Of a stretch of DNA of 64,000 nucleotides, positions 36,201-44,748 are shown in pieces. Every line of letters starts with the position of its first letter. Position 1 is the stretch's first letter. Source of the stretch: Marisediminitalea oceani. GTDB lineage: Bacteria > Pseudomonadota > Gammaproteobacteria > Enterobacterales > Alteromonadaceae. The stretch covers positions 1 through 64,000 of the forward strand of contig NZ_RCUA01000015.1 in assembly GCF_003731635.1 (NCBI RefSeq), written 5' to 3'. The notes under the pieces were generated by a model that was not told the DNA's origin, searched no databases, and worked only from the letters and a program-made list of their open reading frames with translations. A program made the position numbers and the translations under genes.

Positions 36201-36417
36201 TGCCAGAGCAACGCTGGTGTTTGCCAGGCTTCGGGAGCTGGTAGGCGACGAGCCCATTGTCAGCGTATTGAAACAGTTGCTCGAGCAGAACGCGCCGGGT
36301 AAGAAAAGTGTTACCTCGATGGATTTTGTGATCCGACTGCTGGCCTCGACTGATGCTCAATATCACGACGAAATAAGGCAACTGCTGCTGGGGCCAGAGG
36401 TAAAGGGGTTGCTGTAG
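33220..36417 (+). CDS. ABC permease fused to M1-type metallopeptidase
   Basis: A 1065-residue fusion. Residues 1-570 form an ABC-2-type permease with about twelve hydrophobic segments in two sets. From about 590 to the end is a periplasmic M1 aminopeptidase-like domain: the zinc motif HEAAHQWFG (about 923-931) and the second ligand Glu some 19 residues on (LIESLAKYAEL) are both intact. The GAMEN-type exopeptidase motif is not obvious. It may export and trim a peptide, or act in envelope stress; the LytTR pair divergent to it likely controls it. A strong terminator follows. Confidence 0.9.
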   Translation: MLIINEWRLYVRQPLVWLGALGLPGLSVLLVQGLTVADLQLAKRLTMLNITVVMLALPVVVAALTPPLLQRDRLYTMQELVGAARTSQFTRRLNRFVAFLSLVAVICLCGSVLQLLMLSQHPLFDAGVIHTALKNGLFIVAPACFWYCAAALLIAQRVRSALPVYAFFALVWIAYVMLASVTGSPVLAGSSIIHPSLYEAMLVADPLGFTAIFAQFTGDQTDWSVNPSIVLNRLAWLALSALLVWLALSARSVLNESVKRAPGWRLRKTALPDSQSKIPAAITHHPFATLLVSATKALLVNRVMLLVLALYAGAVCSEVLAAIDYAEPHSVITPLSIDALNRVVWDMLPFAGCVLMALWSWQLGWQNQRNGSAEMIAATPVTNTQLVVAQAGALFFAGLVLLGITAIAVAVAQLLSGSQIKVVIYARMLTMTGLPVLLFGWLCLALHHVMRSALMAGGLCLLLLMVKFTPLLSLAGISHPLLDIAGTPLQPADYLIGFSRSEHTFWPYLITWSAVAVCALVLAVNKTHRGAGFALRPWRSLSRSGCLAVGVVVVVLAGFNLALQQERPYMTPDARYALRADYENQYAHWHARVQPVVTHIDALVDFFPQKRRVMLNLTLHLKNRSDEAINEVLVGSYPGFKLEVLTLSGGQLTSHNERLQQFVYQLDSPLLPGQILTLQAAMVVTGARRWLPSGHQILLPEFSYLRGIPLLPNIGFNRQYTLRDEVLREELGLAALDMPLPSSFVDKAPVTTLQSTPATLHSVVSSPASHTVHAQGQVVNQWLAAGRRYMEFATAEPVRNIPVWLATMQTSTTHSVTAGERSVDISLTGLTRDLTSGSETSALQVHLQAVTDTLEWFSAQLTPYPYKQLSLLFTPEFGPSGYALPQVILMSHRLAVRARPATDAGFDQRYRRTAHEAAHQWFGHQIGYGVEADGSFLIESLAKYAELVLIEQRYGKEAMQSLVDYERQRYQHALRGRLTATRAIIDASSSPDVYARATLVFARLRELVGDEPIVSVLKQLLEQNAPGKKSVTSMDFVIRLLASTDAQYHDEIRQLLLGPEVKGLL

Positions 36418-36422
36418 AAACG

Positions 36423-36450
36423 AAAAAGGAGCAGATGGCTGCTCCTTTTT
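36423..36450. terminator. Bidirectional terminator between ABC/M1 gene and yceI
   Basis: Perfect 12-bp arms (AAAAAGGAGCAG, 36423-36434, and CTGCTCCTTTTT, 36439-36450) with a 4-base loop. A-run and T-run flank the GC stem, so it can end transcription from both sides. Confidence 0.95.
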
Positions 36451-36469
36451 GTGGGGTTAAGCCAAAGGC

Positions 36470-37042
36470 TTATTCCATTTCAAAGGTCACCGAAAAGGTT
36501 ACCGGGGACGTCTGAGTAATACTCTTTAAGCCTGCAATGTTTTGCAGCATGTCGAGGCCAGCCGTTAAACCAAAGGTTTCGGCACCAATCAGGGTGGGCG
36601 ATACCGTGTTTACTACCATGGTATCGGCAGACACCTTGCTCACGCTCACGTTAAAGCTGACAGGTGCTTCCACACCGTGCAGCGACAGGGTGCCATCCAC
36701 TTTTGCCGTAGTGCTGCTACCCGGTTGCAGTTTCATTAAGTCTGCGGGGACATCGGCGGTAAAGGTGGCGGCCGGAAACTTCGCCACGTTAAACAGCTTT
36801 TCCTGCATCCGCGTATTGCGAATAGGTATGTTGGTATTCACTGAGCTAAGTGGAACCTCAATCATCAGTTTACCGCTGTCTGACACTGAGCCGGAAAGCT
36901 CCTCAAAGGCATGCACCTCGGTTACCTGGGCGTTTTTGGTCGACATAAAGTGCAGGCTGGATTGCTCTGGTGCAACTGTCCAGTCGGCAAACGCCGGTGC
37001 TAGCAGTAAACTGCTGAGAAGAACTAATGATTGCTTAAGCAT
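36470..37042 (-). CDS. YceI-family periplasmic lipid-binding-like protein
   Basis: A 190-residue exported protein: signal peptide (LVLLSSLLLAPAFA), then the YceI lipocalin-like beta fold, with typical motifs WTVAPEQSSLHF at the start of the mature chain and LSLHGVEAPVSF in the middle. Family members bind isoprenoid or other long hydrophobic molecules in the periplasm. It lies 15 bp after cysQ on the same strand. Confidence 0.93.
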   Translation of the reverse strand: MLKQSLVLLSSLLLAPAFADWTVAPEQSSLHFMSTKNAQVTEVHAFEELSGSVSDSGKLMIEVPLSSVNTNIPIRNTRMQEKLFNVAKFPAATFTADVPADLMKLQPGSSTTAKVDGTLSLHGVEAPVSFNVSVSKVSADTMVVNTVSPTLIGAETFGLTAGLDMLQNIAGLKSITQTSPVTFSVTFEME

Positions 37043-37057
37043 AAAAACACTTACTCC

Positions 37058-37876
37058 CTAATATTGAATAATGTCCCGCCACGGCACATTTTGATCGCCC
37101 AGCACAATAAAGTCCGGGTTCTCTAACGTATTACGCTGATTGTAGCTAAGTGGCTCAAAATCAGCGGCATAGATGGCACCGCCTGCTTCCGAAACAATGC
37201 ACTGAGATGCGCCGGTGTCCCACTCGCCGGTGACACCCAGACGCATAAAGGCGTCGGCTTTACCCTCGGCAATAAAGCAGGATTTCAACGAGCAACTGCC
37301 TAAAGGCAGGGTCTGATATACCCGCTTGGCACATAATTTAGAGATCACCCGTTCCCGCGGTTGACGACGGCTAATGGCCAGGATCACCACACTGTTGTGT
37401 GGGTCGTCCAGCTTACGTACGCTAATGGGGCCACTGGCTTCAGGCGAGTCTTTAAAAGCGCCATGTCCGGTCAGAGCGTAATACAGGCTTTGTCCGGGCG
37501 GCCAGAAAATCACCCCTATCTTAGGCTTGTTGTCTTCGATCAGCGCGATATTCACGGCAAAGTCGCCGCTGCGTGCGATAAATTCCTGGGTGCCGTCAAT
37601 CGGATCGATTAACCAGTAACGCTTCCAGGTTTTGCGTTCTTCCAGACTGGCATGTTTGGTTTCTTCCGAAAGGATCGGAATATCCGGTGACATTAGGGTG
37701 AGTATGTCGGTGATAATTTCGTTGGCTTTGTAATCGGCGCTGGTGACCGGTGATTCATCGGCTTTCTGGTAGCTTTCAAAATCGCCGACATCATACAACC
37801 GCATAATGGCTTCGCCAGCTTTCAGAGCGGCGTCTTTGGCTATCTGTAGCAAATCATGATCAGTATTATCAGGCAT
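37058..37876 (-). CDS. CysQ, 3'(2'),5'-bisphosphate nucleotidase
   Basis: A 272-residue Mg-dependent phosphatase of the inositol-monophosphatase fold, which removes the toxic by-product PAP (3'-phosphoadenosine 5'-phosphate) of sulfate assimilation and sulfotransfer. The metal motifs are LSEETK, DPIDGTQEF and EWDTGASQ. It overlaps nudE by eight bases and is cotranscribed. A sulfotransferase that would release PAP lies about 2 kb away. Confidence 0.95.
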   Translation of the reverse strand: MPDNTDHDLLQIAKDAALKAGEAIMRLYDVGDFESYQKADESPVTSADYKANEIITDILTLMSPDIPILSEETKHASLEERKTWKRYWLIDPIDGTQEFIARSGDFAVNIALIEDNKPKIGVIFWPPGQSLYYALTGHGAFKDSPEASGPISVRKLDDPHNSVVILAISRRQPRERVISKLCAKRVYQTLPLGSCSLKSCFIAEGKADAFMRLGVTGEWDTGASQCIVSEAGGAIYAADFEPLSYNQRNTLENPDFIVLGDQNVPWRDIIQY

Positions 37877-38441
37877 AGTCCGGATGCTCCTTTAACCACT
37901 TTTGAGCAAGAAACAGTGCAGCGATACAGCGTGCTTCAATAAAGTCTTCGCGAGCCAGCAGCTCGTCGGCCCGGTCAATGGGCCAGCGAACCAGCTCAAG
38001 CGGCTCTGGCTCGTCGCCAGGCAGAGTTTCGGGGTAGAGATCGTGAGCGATAACAATATTCATCTGGGCGTTAAAGAACGTTGGCGCCATATTCACTTTA
38101 TGGATGGCTTTAAGCTCTCTGGCACCAAAGCCTGCCTCTTCTTTTAGCTCACGGTTGGCCGCTTCTAAAATACTTTCACCCTGATCGATAAGGCCTTTAG
38201 GAAAACCCAGTTCGTATGTGTGGGTACCGGCCGCATACTCTCTTACCAACAGAAAGTCGCCATCCTGTACCGCAACGATCATTACTGCTCCGCGGCTGTA
38301 GCCTGCCATACGCTCAAACTGACGGGTTGCGCCATTAGTAAATTCGAGGTCCACACGCTCAACCCTGAAAAAGCGACTTTCGGCCACAATTTCGCGCTGG
38401 TGGATCTGCGGAAGCGTTTTGTCCTTATCGATATTGCTCAT
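37869..38441 (-). CDS. NudE, ADP-ribose/NADH-type Nudix hydrolase
   Basis: A 190-residue Nudix enzyme that hydrolyses ADP-linked compounds (Ap3A, ADP-ribose, NADH). The Nudix box is complete: GLIDQGESILEAANRELKEE with the following AGF. The order nudE-cysQ is common in this group. It diverges from yrfG. Confidence 0.95.
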   Translation of the reverse strand: MSNIDKDKTLPQIHQREIVAESRFFRVERVDLEFTNGATRQFERMAGYSRGAVMIVAVQDGDFLLVREYAAGTHTYELGFPKGLIDQGESILEAANRELKEEAGFGARELKAIHKVNMAPTFFNAQMNIVIAHDLYPETLPGDEPEPLELVRWPIDRADELLAREDFIEARCIAALFLAQKWLKEHPDYA

Positions 38442-38509
38442 GTTGTTTGGGTCAGTCTTTCGTTATCATATTATCAAACTTAAGGTTAACGTATTTAGAG
38501 GAAAAGCGC

Positions 38510-39196
38510 TTGCCATTTCTGCCCTGGAACGAAATCAATACCGTCTTACTGGATATGGACGGCACCTTACTGGACCTGCACTTCGATAATCAGTTCTGGT
38601 TGGAGCACCTGCCTAAAAAGCTGGCTGAGAAAAGTGGCCGTTCGCTGGCAGAGTGCCGCGAAGAAATGCATGAGCACTATTCACGGGTAAGTGGCCGCAT
38701 TGAGTGGTACTGCCTGGACTACTGGGCTAAGCACCTGGATATGGATATTGTGGCGGCCAAGCGCGAAATTGAGCACCTCATTGCTATGCGAGACGATACC
38801 CTGCCATTTTTGGACGCCTTGCATAACAGCGGCCGTGAGGTGGTACTGGTAACCAATGCCCACCCGGGGAGTCTTTCATTAAAGGTGGAGCACACCAAAC
38901 TGGACTCACATATCGATACCCTCATTTCTACCCATGAATTTGGCGTCACCAAAGAGTCGCAGGACTTGTGGCGGGCCTTGCAGGCACGTTTGGGTTTCGA
39001 CCCGGCCACCACGTTATTTGTTGATGACAGCCTCAATATCCTTGAGGCAGCAAAAACCTTCGGTATTAAGCACGTGCTGGCTGTAAAAAATCCCGATAGC
39101 AAGCAACCCCATCGGGAAATAGAGGGCTACCCGGCGATTAGCGATTACCGCACCCTCATTGATGATATTACTAACCATCCCTTTGAAAACGCATAA
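38510..39196 (+). CDS. YrfG, HAD-family GMP/IMP nucleotidase
   Basis: A 228-residue HAD phosphatase. Motif I is LLDMDGTLLDL, with the catalytic Asp near residue 16; motif II is VTNAHP and motif III-IV FVDDSLNILEAA. The start is a TTG at 38510, preferred because AGAGGA lies seven bases upstream and the product then begins like YrfG; the frame is open further up, but only from another TTG without such a site. It hydrolyses purine mononucleotides. Confidence 0.9.
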   Translation: MPFLPWNEINTVLLDMDGTLLDLHFDNQFWLEHLPKKLAEKSGRSLAECREEMHEHYSRVSGRIEWYCLDYWAKHLDMDIVAAKREIEHLIAMRDDTLPFLDALHNSGREVVLVTNAHPGSLSLKVEHTKLDSHIDTLISTHEFGVTKESQDLWRALQARLGFDPATTLFVDDSLNILEAAKTFGIKHVLAVKNPDSKQPHREIEGYPAISDYRTLIDDITNHPFENA

Positions 39197-39210
39197 ACGG
39201 AAATGGTGTA

Positions 39211-39741
39211 ATGAAAGTAGTTGTTGGTTCTAAAAATCCGGTAAAAGTGAATGCTACTCGCGTAGCCCTCAAGCAGGTCTTAGGGACGGGGGATGATATT
39301 GTGGTGGTTGGCGTCGACGCGCCAAGCCTGGTGGCCGATCAGCCCATGACGGAAGCAGAAACGCGGTTAGGCGCGGTTAATCGGGTTAAAGCCTGTATGG
39401 CTGAACATCAGGCCAACTGGTATGTAGCCATTGAAGGCGGTGTGGATAATTTTTCCGACGGCCCCGCAACTTTTGCCTACGTCGCCATTTGTAATGGTGA
39501 GCATTGGTCTGTGGGCCGCAGCGCTAACCTGCCGCTGCCTGAGGCGGTTTACGCGTCTCTGACTGCCGGCGAGGAACTTGGCGATGTGATGGATAAACTG
39601 TTTGATACTCACAATATCAAACAAAAAGGTGGCGCTATTGGTTTATTAACCAATCACCTGGCCACCCGCCAGAGTGTTTATGAGCTGGCTATTATTCTGA
39701 CCATGGCCAAATTTAACTTTTTGCCGCTGTATTCTCAGTAA
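39211..39741 (+). CDS. YjjX-like inosine/xanthosine triphosphatase
   Basis: A 176-residue enzyme of the YjjX/NTPase group, which cleans non-canonical purine triphosphates (ITP, XTP). It begins with MKVVVGSKNPVKVNAT, and has the family motifs EAETRLGAVNR and AIEGGV. It is 14 bp after yrfG, so the two nucleotide-cleaning genes are cotranscribed. Its last 29 bp overlap the convergent sulfotransferase gene. Confidence 0.94.
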   Translation: MKVVVGSKNPVKVNATRVALKQVLGTGDDIVVVGVDAPSLVADQPMTEAETRLGAVNRVKACMAEHQANWYVAIEGGVDNFSDGPATFAYVAICNGEHWSVGRSANLPLPEAVYASLTAGEELGDVMDKLFDTHNIKQKGGAIGLLTNHLATRQSVYELAIILTMAKFNFLPLYSQ

Positions 39742-40660
39742 ACATTTTGGGATAAAAATGTTCACCTAACGGTTTGGTAATCTCGGACACGATTGCGATT
39801 TCATCACCAGTCAAACGTTTTTTCCAGGTATCCAGACTCGCTTTGGCATCACGAGCCTGAAAATTGGTGCCTTTGGCTTCCGATGGGTTGCCTGAACTGG
39901 TCGTTTTCTCAATGTATGCTCTGGTTTCAGCGGTAAAGGGTAAATCCAAAGCGTTGAACAATTGAGAAAAACCGCCTGCCGGTTCCAGGCTGATCTCTTC
40001 ATGATAACAAAATTGCCAATGTGGATATTCTTGTTGGTACTGGCGAATAATTTCATGTAGCAATACCCATAGCCAGGCTGATTTCTGCATAAATGAAAAA
40101 TTGTCCGGCTGTTCAGCCAAAGCTTGTATTGTACTTTTATACTCTTTAAATCGGGTTTCGATGAGCGGCGTCTGGCGAGCGAAATTGTTAAAGTCGAAGG
40201 CCCATATGGCTGTTTTCAGACTAGCCGCAAATGCAAACGGATTACGGATCATAACGACGACATCAGCGCCCCACTGCTCGTGGAACCAGTCTGCAGATAG
40301 CAATGCCAGGGGATCTTTAAACAGCATTTTATTTTTGAAAAGTCGCATGGAAAAATATTTGGCAAAACGACCAGGCGTTTTGATATCCAGACCGTTATCA
40401 AGGCAAACCTGCCATGCGTATCGCCAGGCTGGCCATGTCATTGTTGTGTGTACTGCATCATTAATAGCGCTTTGTTGATGAGAGGACGCGAAATGGGCGA
40501 ACCATGTGTCTACCTTGAGTTTTGTGCCGTCGAGTGGAAAATCGACATTGAACGGCTCATTCACATAATAAACACCATCGGCTCTAGCCAGTGTCCTGCC
40601 TACCCATGTTGTCCCCGAGCGATGGGAGCCTGTAACCAGAATAGGTTTATTACGGGCCAT
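39713..40660 (-). CDS. Sulfotransferase-family protein
   Basis: A 315-residue sulfotransferase that would move sulfate from PAPS to a sugar, lipid or other acceptor. The 5'-phosphosulfate loop GSHRSGTTWVG is near the N-terminus (about 10-20) and the 3'-phosphate site is MIRNPFAFAASL. The start at 40660 is preferred, as GGAAGG lies upstream; the ATG at 40678 has no such site. It sits between housekeeping genes and the gsp operon and overlaps yjjX by 29 bp, which suggests a later arrival. Acceptor unknown. Confidence 0.88.
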   Translation of the reverse strand: MARNKPILVTGSHRSGTTWVGRTLARADGVYYVNEPFNVDFPLDGTKLKVDTWFAHFASSHQQSAINDAVHTTMTWPAWRYAWQVCLDNGLDIKTPGRFAKYFSMRLFKNKMLFKDPLALLSADWFHEQWGADVVVMIRNPFAFAASLKTAIWAFDFNNFARQTPLIETRFKEYKSTIQALAEQPDNFSFMQKSAWLWVLLHEIIRQYQQEYPHWQFCYHEEISLEPAGGFSQLFNALDLPFTAETRAYIEKTTSSGNPSEAKGTNFQARDAKASLDTWKKRLTGDEIAIVSEITKPLGEHFYPKMFTENTAAKS

Positions 40661-40717
40661 TTTATCCAAACCTTCCATGAAAAATTGATGTAATTTTTAT
40701 CCAAATAATACAACTGA

Positions 40718-41479
40718 CTAAAGTTCAAACTGGGTGTAGCCATTGGCATCCGGGCGACCAAAAAATAGCGCTGCCTCGTGTACTTCCTGCGGCAGTGATG
40801 GATCGGGTTTGAACTGCCCTTTTACCGATAAACCGGAAAAATCCTGACGGGCTGAGGCCTGCATGCTCAGTCCGAAGGCGTTGGGCTCTTCTACATTAAT
40901 CACAATTTGCTCATCCTGACAACGAATTTGCGCCGAAAAGGTGCCCAGCTCGATGGGTCCCTGCGTACCGGCAACGCGAGCGTTTAGCCAGTCGCCATAG
41001 GCCATCATCTGGTCGCACCCCTGAGCGGAATAGGTCAGGTTTTCGATATTGACCCGAAACCGGCCGCCGGCATTTACCGGCAGCGGTAACTGTACTTCAG
41101 ACAGCACCCGATCAACCGGCAGGTACAGTAAAAAGTCTTCAGCAGACACCGCCTGGAAATCAAACAAGCTCACGCTAACCGGCCCGTTAAAGGCGATTGA
41201 CGCTGCATCACGCATGTTACCGGCGTCGAGCTCCACAGCGAGCTGGCCGGTGAATAAGGCCCAGGGGGATACGTCCCAGCTTAACTGATTAACCGGGATA
41301 TTATTAACGATAACCCTGTCAACTTCGCCCTGCCACAGCGTACCCTGCACATTGCCAACCTTAACGTTGTCTGGCAGGCTGATTCGGCTAACCACCTGCG
41401 ATGCTGGCAGGTAAGCAACCAGTAAACACAAATAAAGAAAAAGGCCGGCTAACAGCCAGCGCCAGTTAATGCCCATCAT
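40718..41479 (-). CDS. GspN, type II secretion protein N
   Basis: A 253-residue inner-membrane protein with one N-terminal membrane segment (WLLAGLFLYLCLLVAYL) and a periplasmic beta-rich domain. GspN is an accessory part found in only some type II systems. It is the last gene of the gsp operon, overlapping gspM by four bases. Confidence 0.92.
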   Translation of the reverse strand: MMGINWRWLLAGLFLYLCLLVAYLPASQVVSRISLPDNVKVGNVQGTLWQGEVDRVIVNNIPVNQLSWDVSPWALFTGQLAVELDAGNMRDAASIAFNGPVSVSLFDFQAVSAEDFLLYLPVDRVLSEVQLPLPVNAGGRFRVNIENLTYSAQGCDQMMAYGDWLNARVAGTQGPIELGTFSAQIRCQDEQIVINVEEPNAFGLSMQASARQDFSGLSVKGQFKPDPSLPQEVHEAALFFGRPDANGYTQFEL

Positions 41480-41952
41480 TTTGTAAGTACCAACCGTCTG
41501 ACTTTTATCATTCCCGGCGCATTGGCTTCAGCAACATCGAGTTGCTCAATCACAATACCTCGCGTTTCTAATTCATTCAGCCAGCCCACCAGACTGTTGA
41601 AAGGCGCTTCATCTATCCATACCTGAATTTCATCACCTTGTGGTTGCATGCGTGATATAGATAGTGAGTGGTTACTACTTGTACTGGTAACCAACTGTGG
41701 CAGCGAACCGGTAACCCGTCTGGGCGACGACTGAGTACGGCGTAGCTGCGCGGCCTTTTGGCCCTGCTCTTCAACCCAGCTAACCAGTTTCTTATTACTT
41801 TCCAGTAACTGACTTTGCTGACTGATACTCTGATTAAGCGGTGCCCATAACCCCCAGTAAAAAATACCCAGTAATATGACCAGCCCTGATAGCACCACCA
41901 GGCGCTGTTCACGTTCTGTGAGAGCGGTAAATTTTTGTTTTAACGCGTTCAT
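41476..41952 (-). CDS. GspM, type II secretion inner-membrane protein
   Basis: A 158-residue bitopic protein: short cytosolic tail, membrane segment (LVVLSGLVILLGIFYWGLW, about 19-37), and a periplasmic ferredoxin-like domain. It works with GspL in the assembly platform. It overlaps gspL and gspN by four bases at each end. Confidence 0.93.
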   Translation of the reverse strand: MNALKQKFTALTEREQRLVVLSGLVILLGIFYWGLWAPLNQSISQQSQLLESNKKLVSWVEEQGQKAAQLRRTQSSPRRVTGSLPQLVTSTSSNHSLSISRMQPQGDEIQVWIDEAPFNSLVGWLNELETRGIVIEQLDVAEANAPGMIKVRRLVLTK

Positions 41953-43154
41953 GAGGCTCCCCGGATATTCATTGTGCCAATCACAGCGTCGTCGCGATTG
42001 TTAATGGCGCCCTGCTCTACAGTAAAGCCGGCGGCTTCGGCACTGCGCTTAAACGTATCCAGCGCGTTAAAATCTTTCCCCTGAGCCTGCATGCGGATCT
42101 CGGTGCGGTTAGCATCAAAGCGCAATGTTTGTGGCGTGATATTCGACGCGGCGAATGCGGTATTTAATTGCGAAAGCATCACCAGTAGTGAACTGCCGTC
42201 ACCGGACTGCTCCAGTCGTTGCATCTCCTGTTGCACTTTCAGACGGACGTTGCGATAGGTTCCGATATCCGGAAATCCTTGTTTTACCAGAGCGTCGATT
42301 TGTGCGGTCAGGTCGGCATTTTGTTGTTGCAGTTGATTGAGCCTGAGCGTTTTATCGCCAATGGTTAAAACGATCACCAAAGCGAGCAAAATAAGCGGCA
42401 CGCGCCAGACCTGCCACACCTGATTGTGCTGCTTTTTAGGCTTGTATTGCCCCTGTAGTAAATTGAACGATGCATTACCAACGTGTTTGGCCAGTACGCC
42501 AATGGCTGGCACGTCGTCGTTATGTGCTTCCTGATGAATATTAGGTACCGCGTGAAGATCGATGTCGGTGAGGGCGCTTAAATTAACCGGTTCTGGCTGG
42601 GCTTTGGCCTGTAAGGCAAGTACCCCGGTAAGAAACGCCCGTTCTCCCTGCATGCCCTGCCATGGCCCCTGACGAACAATTAATTGTTCACCGATTGCCA
42701 GTGCTACCCATTGGTTATCTGCCTGTTGCGGAAGCGCCAGGATATCAGGCAGGATCACATCAGCTGTAAAGCCGGCATCTTCCAGCCAGCCCTGCCACTT
42801 TGCCATCTGGCGGTGGCTGACGATGGCCACGGATTGTTCCGTGCCCCGGGAAGGGCCCATAGCAAAAAACAGTTCGCCGATATCTTCAGCCAGTTCGTCT
42901 TCCAGCATAAACGGAATCGCATTTTGTAGTTTGCGATTGACCTTGCCAGGGAGGGTAACATTGCACAGCCGCACATCCGCGCCGGGAACCAGCACGATTG
43001 CTCTGCGCAAACTGGTGCGCTCGCCGAGGCTTATCAGTGCATCGGCACCGGCTAATTCGCCACTGGCGATAACGTCCTGGCTTTGGGCAGACCAGACTAC
43101 CCAATGCACGGGATCGTGCAGGTTAGTACCCAGCCTAACAACTAACTGTTCCAT
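41949..43154 (-). CDS. GspL, type II secretion platform protein
   Basis: A 401-residue protein with a cytosolic actin-like domain (about 1-240) that binds the ATPase GspE, a membrane segment (about 250-270, VPLILLALVIVLTIG), a coiled coil, and a periplasmic ferredoxin-like domain. It shares one base with the end of gspK. Confidence 0.94.
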   Translation of the reverse strand: MEQLVVRLGTNLHDPVHWVVWSAQSQDVIASGELAGADALISLGERTSLRRAIVLVPGADVRLCNVTLPGKVNRKLQNAIPFMLEDELAEDIGELFFAMGPSRGTEQSVAIVSHRQMAKWQGWLEDAGFTADVILPDILALPQQADNQWVALAIGEQLIVRQGPWQGMQGERAFLTGVLALQAKAQPEPVNLSALTDIDLHAVPNIHQEAHNDDVPAIGVLAKHVGNASFNLLQGQYKPKKQHNQVWQVWRVPLILLALVIVLTIGDKTLRLNQLQQQNADLTAQIDALVKQGFPDIGTYRNVRLKVQQEMQRLEQSGDGSSLLVMLSQLNTAFAASNITPQTLRFDANRTEIRMQAQGKDFNALDTFKRSAEAAGFTVEQGAINNRDDAVIGTMNIRGAS

Positions 43155-44137
43155 TACTTTATGACTCCAAATTCGCGGCGCAACACCGCTATTTTGCCTG
43201 ATGAAGCGGCATTTAACACGGTTGTCATGGCAAACGTTGCTTCATTGTAACGGCTCTTGGTATGTAAAATAAAATACTCTGTGGTCACACTAAACCATTG
43301 AGTTTGTTCCGGCTGCAGATTTAACGCTGCAATATCCGGTTCGGCTAAAAAGGTGTTAACGTCATCCCAGCCGTCCAGTGGTCGCGCTGCGATAATCGAG
43401 GATGCCTGTGACAGGCTCAACCCGGTTAAGGCAGCCAGAACCGGCGCGCGCTCCTCGCTCAGCGTGTTTACATTAATCACTAACTGATCATTATCGGGAA
43501 TAACACATACCTGCGGCAGCAAATCTTCCAGCCACTTGGCTTCCACGCCGTTGATCAGGCGTAACTCAGACTGACTGCTCATCTGTCCGTTGGCGGCGAG
43601 GTAAGGGAATGCGCGCGAGGCATATTCGCTGTCTTCAGCGCCATAAATGCGCATGCGGTCGTCACTGTCGAGCCAGTCTGCCAGCGAATCCCGTACCGTA
43701 TCCACCGTAAAGCTGGGTATTTCTTCGTTGGTCAACTGCAGCAAACGGGCAAACGCATTCATGGCTTCGGTGGGTTGCTGGTCGTTTACATTGGTCTGAT
43801 TGGCGTTGGGCAGTGCGTTGATATTAAAGCAGCTTTGCATGTCTTCCAGGGTCACACTGATACCGCCTTCTTCCATGGGATATTCAAACTCCTGCGCCCA
43901 GGGCTGGTTCAGGGTGATTTTATTGCCGGTTTCTTCCATCAGCGTTACCAGCGATATGCGGGCATATTCTTCGGCGCTTTTGGCATACCAGTAGGCCTGG
44001 TTGCTGCTTTTGATATTACTGGCGCGCTGTACCTGAAGTTGCAGTCTGGCACCCATCTCTGTAGCGAGGATGGCCACCAGGGCGACTACCATCAAGACAA
44101 TTAACAGGGCCGCGCCGCGTTGTTTATCCAACCTCAT
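43154..44137 (-). CDS. GspK, minor pseudopilin
   Basis: A 327-residue minor pseudopilin that caps the pseudopilus with GspI and GspJ. The prepilin leader MRLDKQRG is followed by AALLIVLMVV, which lacks the Glu at position 5 of other pseudopilins, a normal GspK trait. A large alpha-helical domain with two helix-hairpin-helix-like parts follows. Overlaps gspJ by four bases. Confidence 0.94.
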   Translation of the reverse strand: MRLDKQRGAALLIVLMVVALVAILATEMGARLQLQVQRASNIKSSNQAYWYAKSAEEYARISLVTLMEETGNKITLNQPWAQEFEYPMEEGGISVTLEDMQSCFNINALPNANQTNVNDQQPTEAMNAFARLLQLTNEEIPSFTVDTVRDSLADWLDSDDRMRIYGAEDSEYASRAFPYLAANGQMSSQSELRLINGVEAKWLEDLLPQVCVIPDNDQLVINVNTLSEERAPVLAALTGLSLSQASSIIAARPLDGWDDVNTFLAEPDIAALNLQPEQTQWFSVTTEYFILHTKSRYNEATFAMTTVLNAASSGKIAVLRREFGVIK

Positions 44138-44748
44138 GACGCTTGCTCCGTTAGCGCGAAGACGCGCTGAATTTCGCCCATATCAGCAAGGGTAATGGTA
44201 ATTCGAATCCCCCGCGGCAGGGTTTCGCCAATGTAATTGTCATGCCAGGCCGCTTCGCCGGATTCACTGCCGCCGGTATTAAATTCAACGGTAAAGTTTG
44301 TCACATTGTCGAGGATTTCCCTGACTTTAGGCTCTGTGCCCAGCACGCTATCCACATACACAGTATTAAGACGTTCGAGTTTTTCTTCCCGCAGGCGGTA
44401 GGCTACGCCCTGTAAGGTGCTGCGCGGCAGCGCCAGTTTCGGGTTATGCCAGCCGCCGCGCACAAAAGCCAGTCCGCCAGCGTCGCTGTCGTCGGTTTCT
44501 TCCCCGCCTCGCATTACGATACTGTTTTGCTGGCCTTCCATTCGGACTGCCCGTGGCATGGCCTGCTGTACGTCCCGTTCGAGAATTAGCATAAAGCGTT
44601 GCAGTTGCTGTAATCGGGCAAATTTTTCGCTGGAAATTTCGTCGCTGTCGATAACGGTGGAAAGCAGCGCAGTAGAAGCCAAACCCAGCATAGCGAAGAT
44701 TGCCATGGCGATTAAAATTTCAATCAGGGTAAAACCGCGGTTACGCAT
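44134..44748 (-). CDS. GspJ, minor pseudopilin
   Basis: A 204-residue minor pseudopilin with prepilin leader and cleavage motif MRNRG/FTLIEILIAM, then a globular beta domain. It forms the pseudopilus tip with GspI and GspK. It overlaps gspI by one base and gspK by four. Confidence 0.95.
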   Translation of the reverse strand: MRNRGFTLIEILIAMAIFAMLGLASTALLSTVIDSDEISSEKFARLQQLQRFMLILERDVQQAMPRAVRMEGQQNSIVMRGGEETDDSDAGGLAFVRGGWHNPKLALPRSTLQGVAYRLREEKLERLNTVYVDSVLGTEPKVREILDNVTNFTVEFNTGGSESGEAAWHDNYIGETLPRGIRITITLADMGEIQRVFALTEQAS

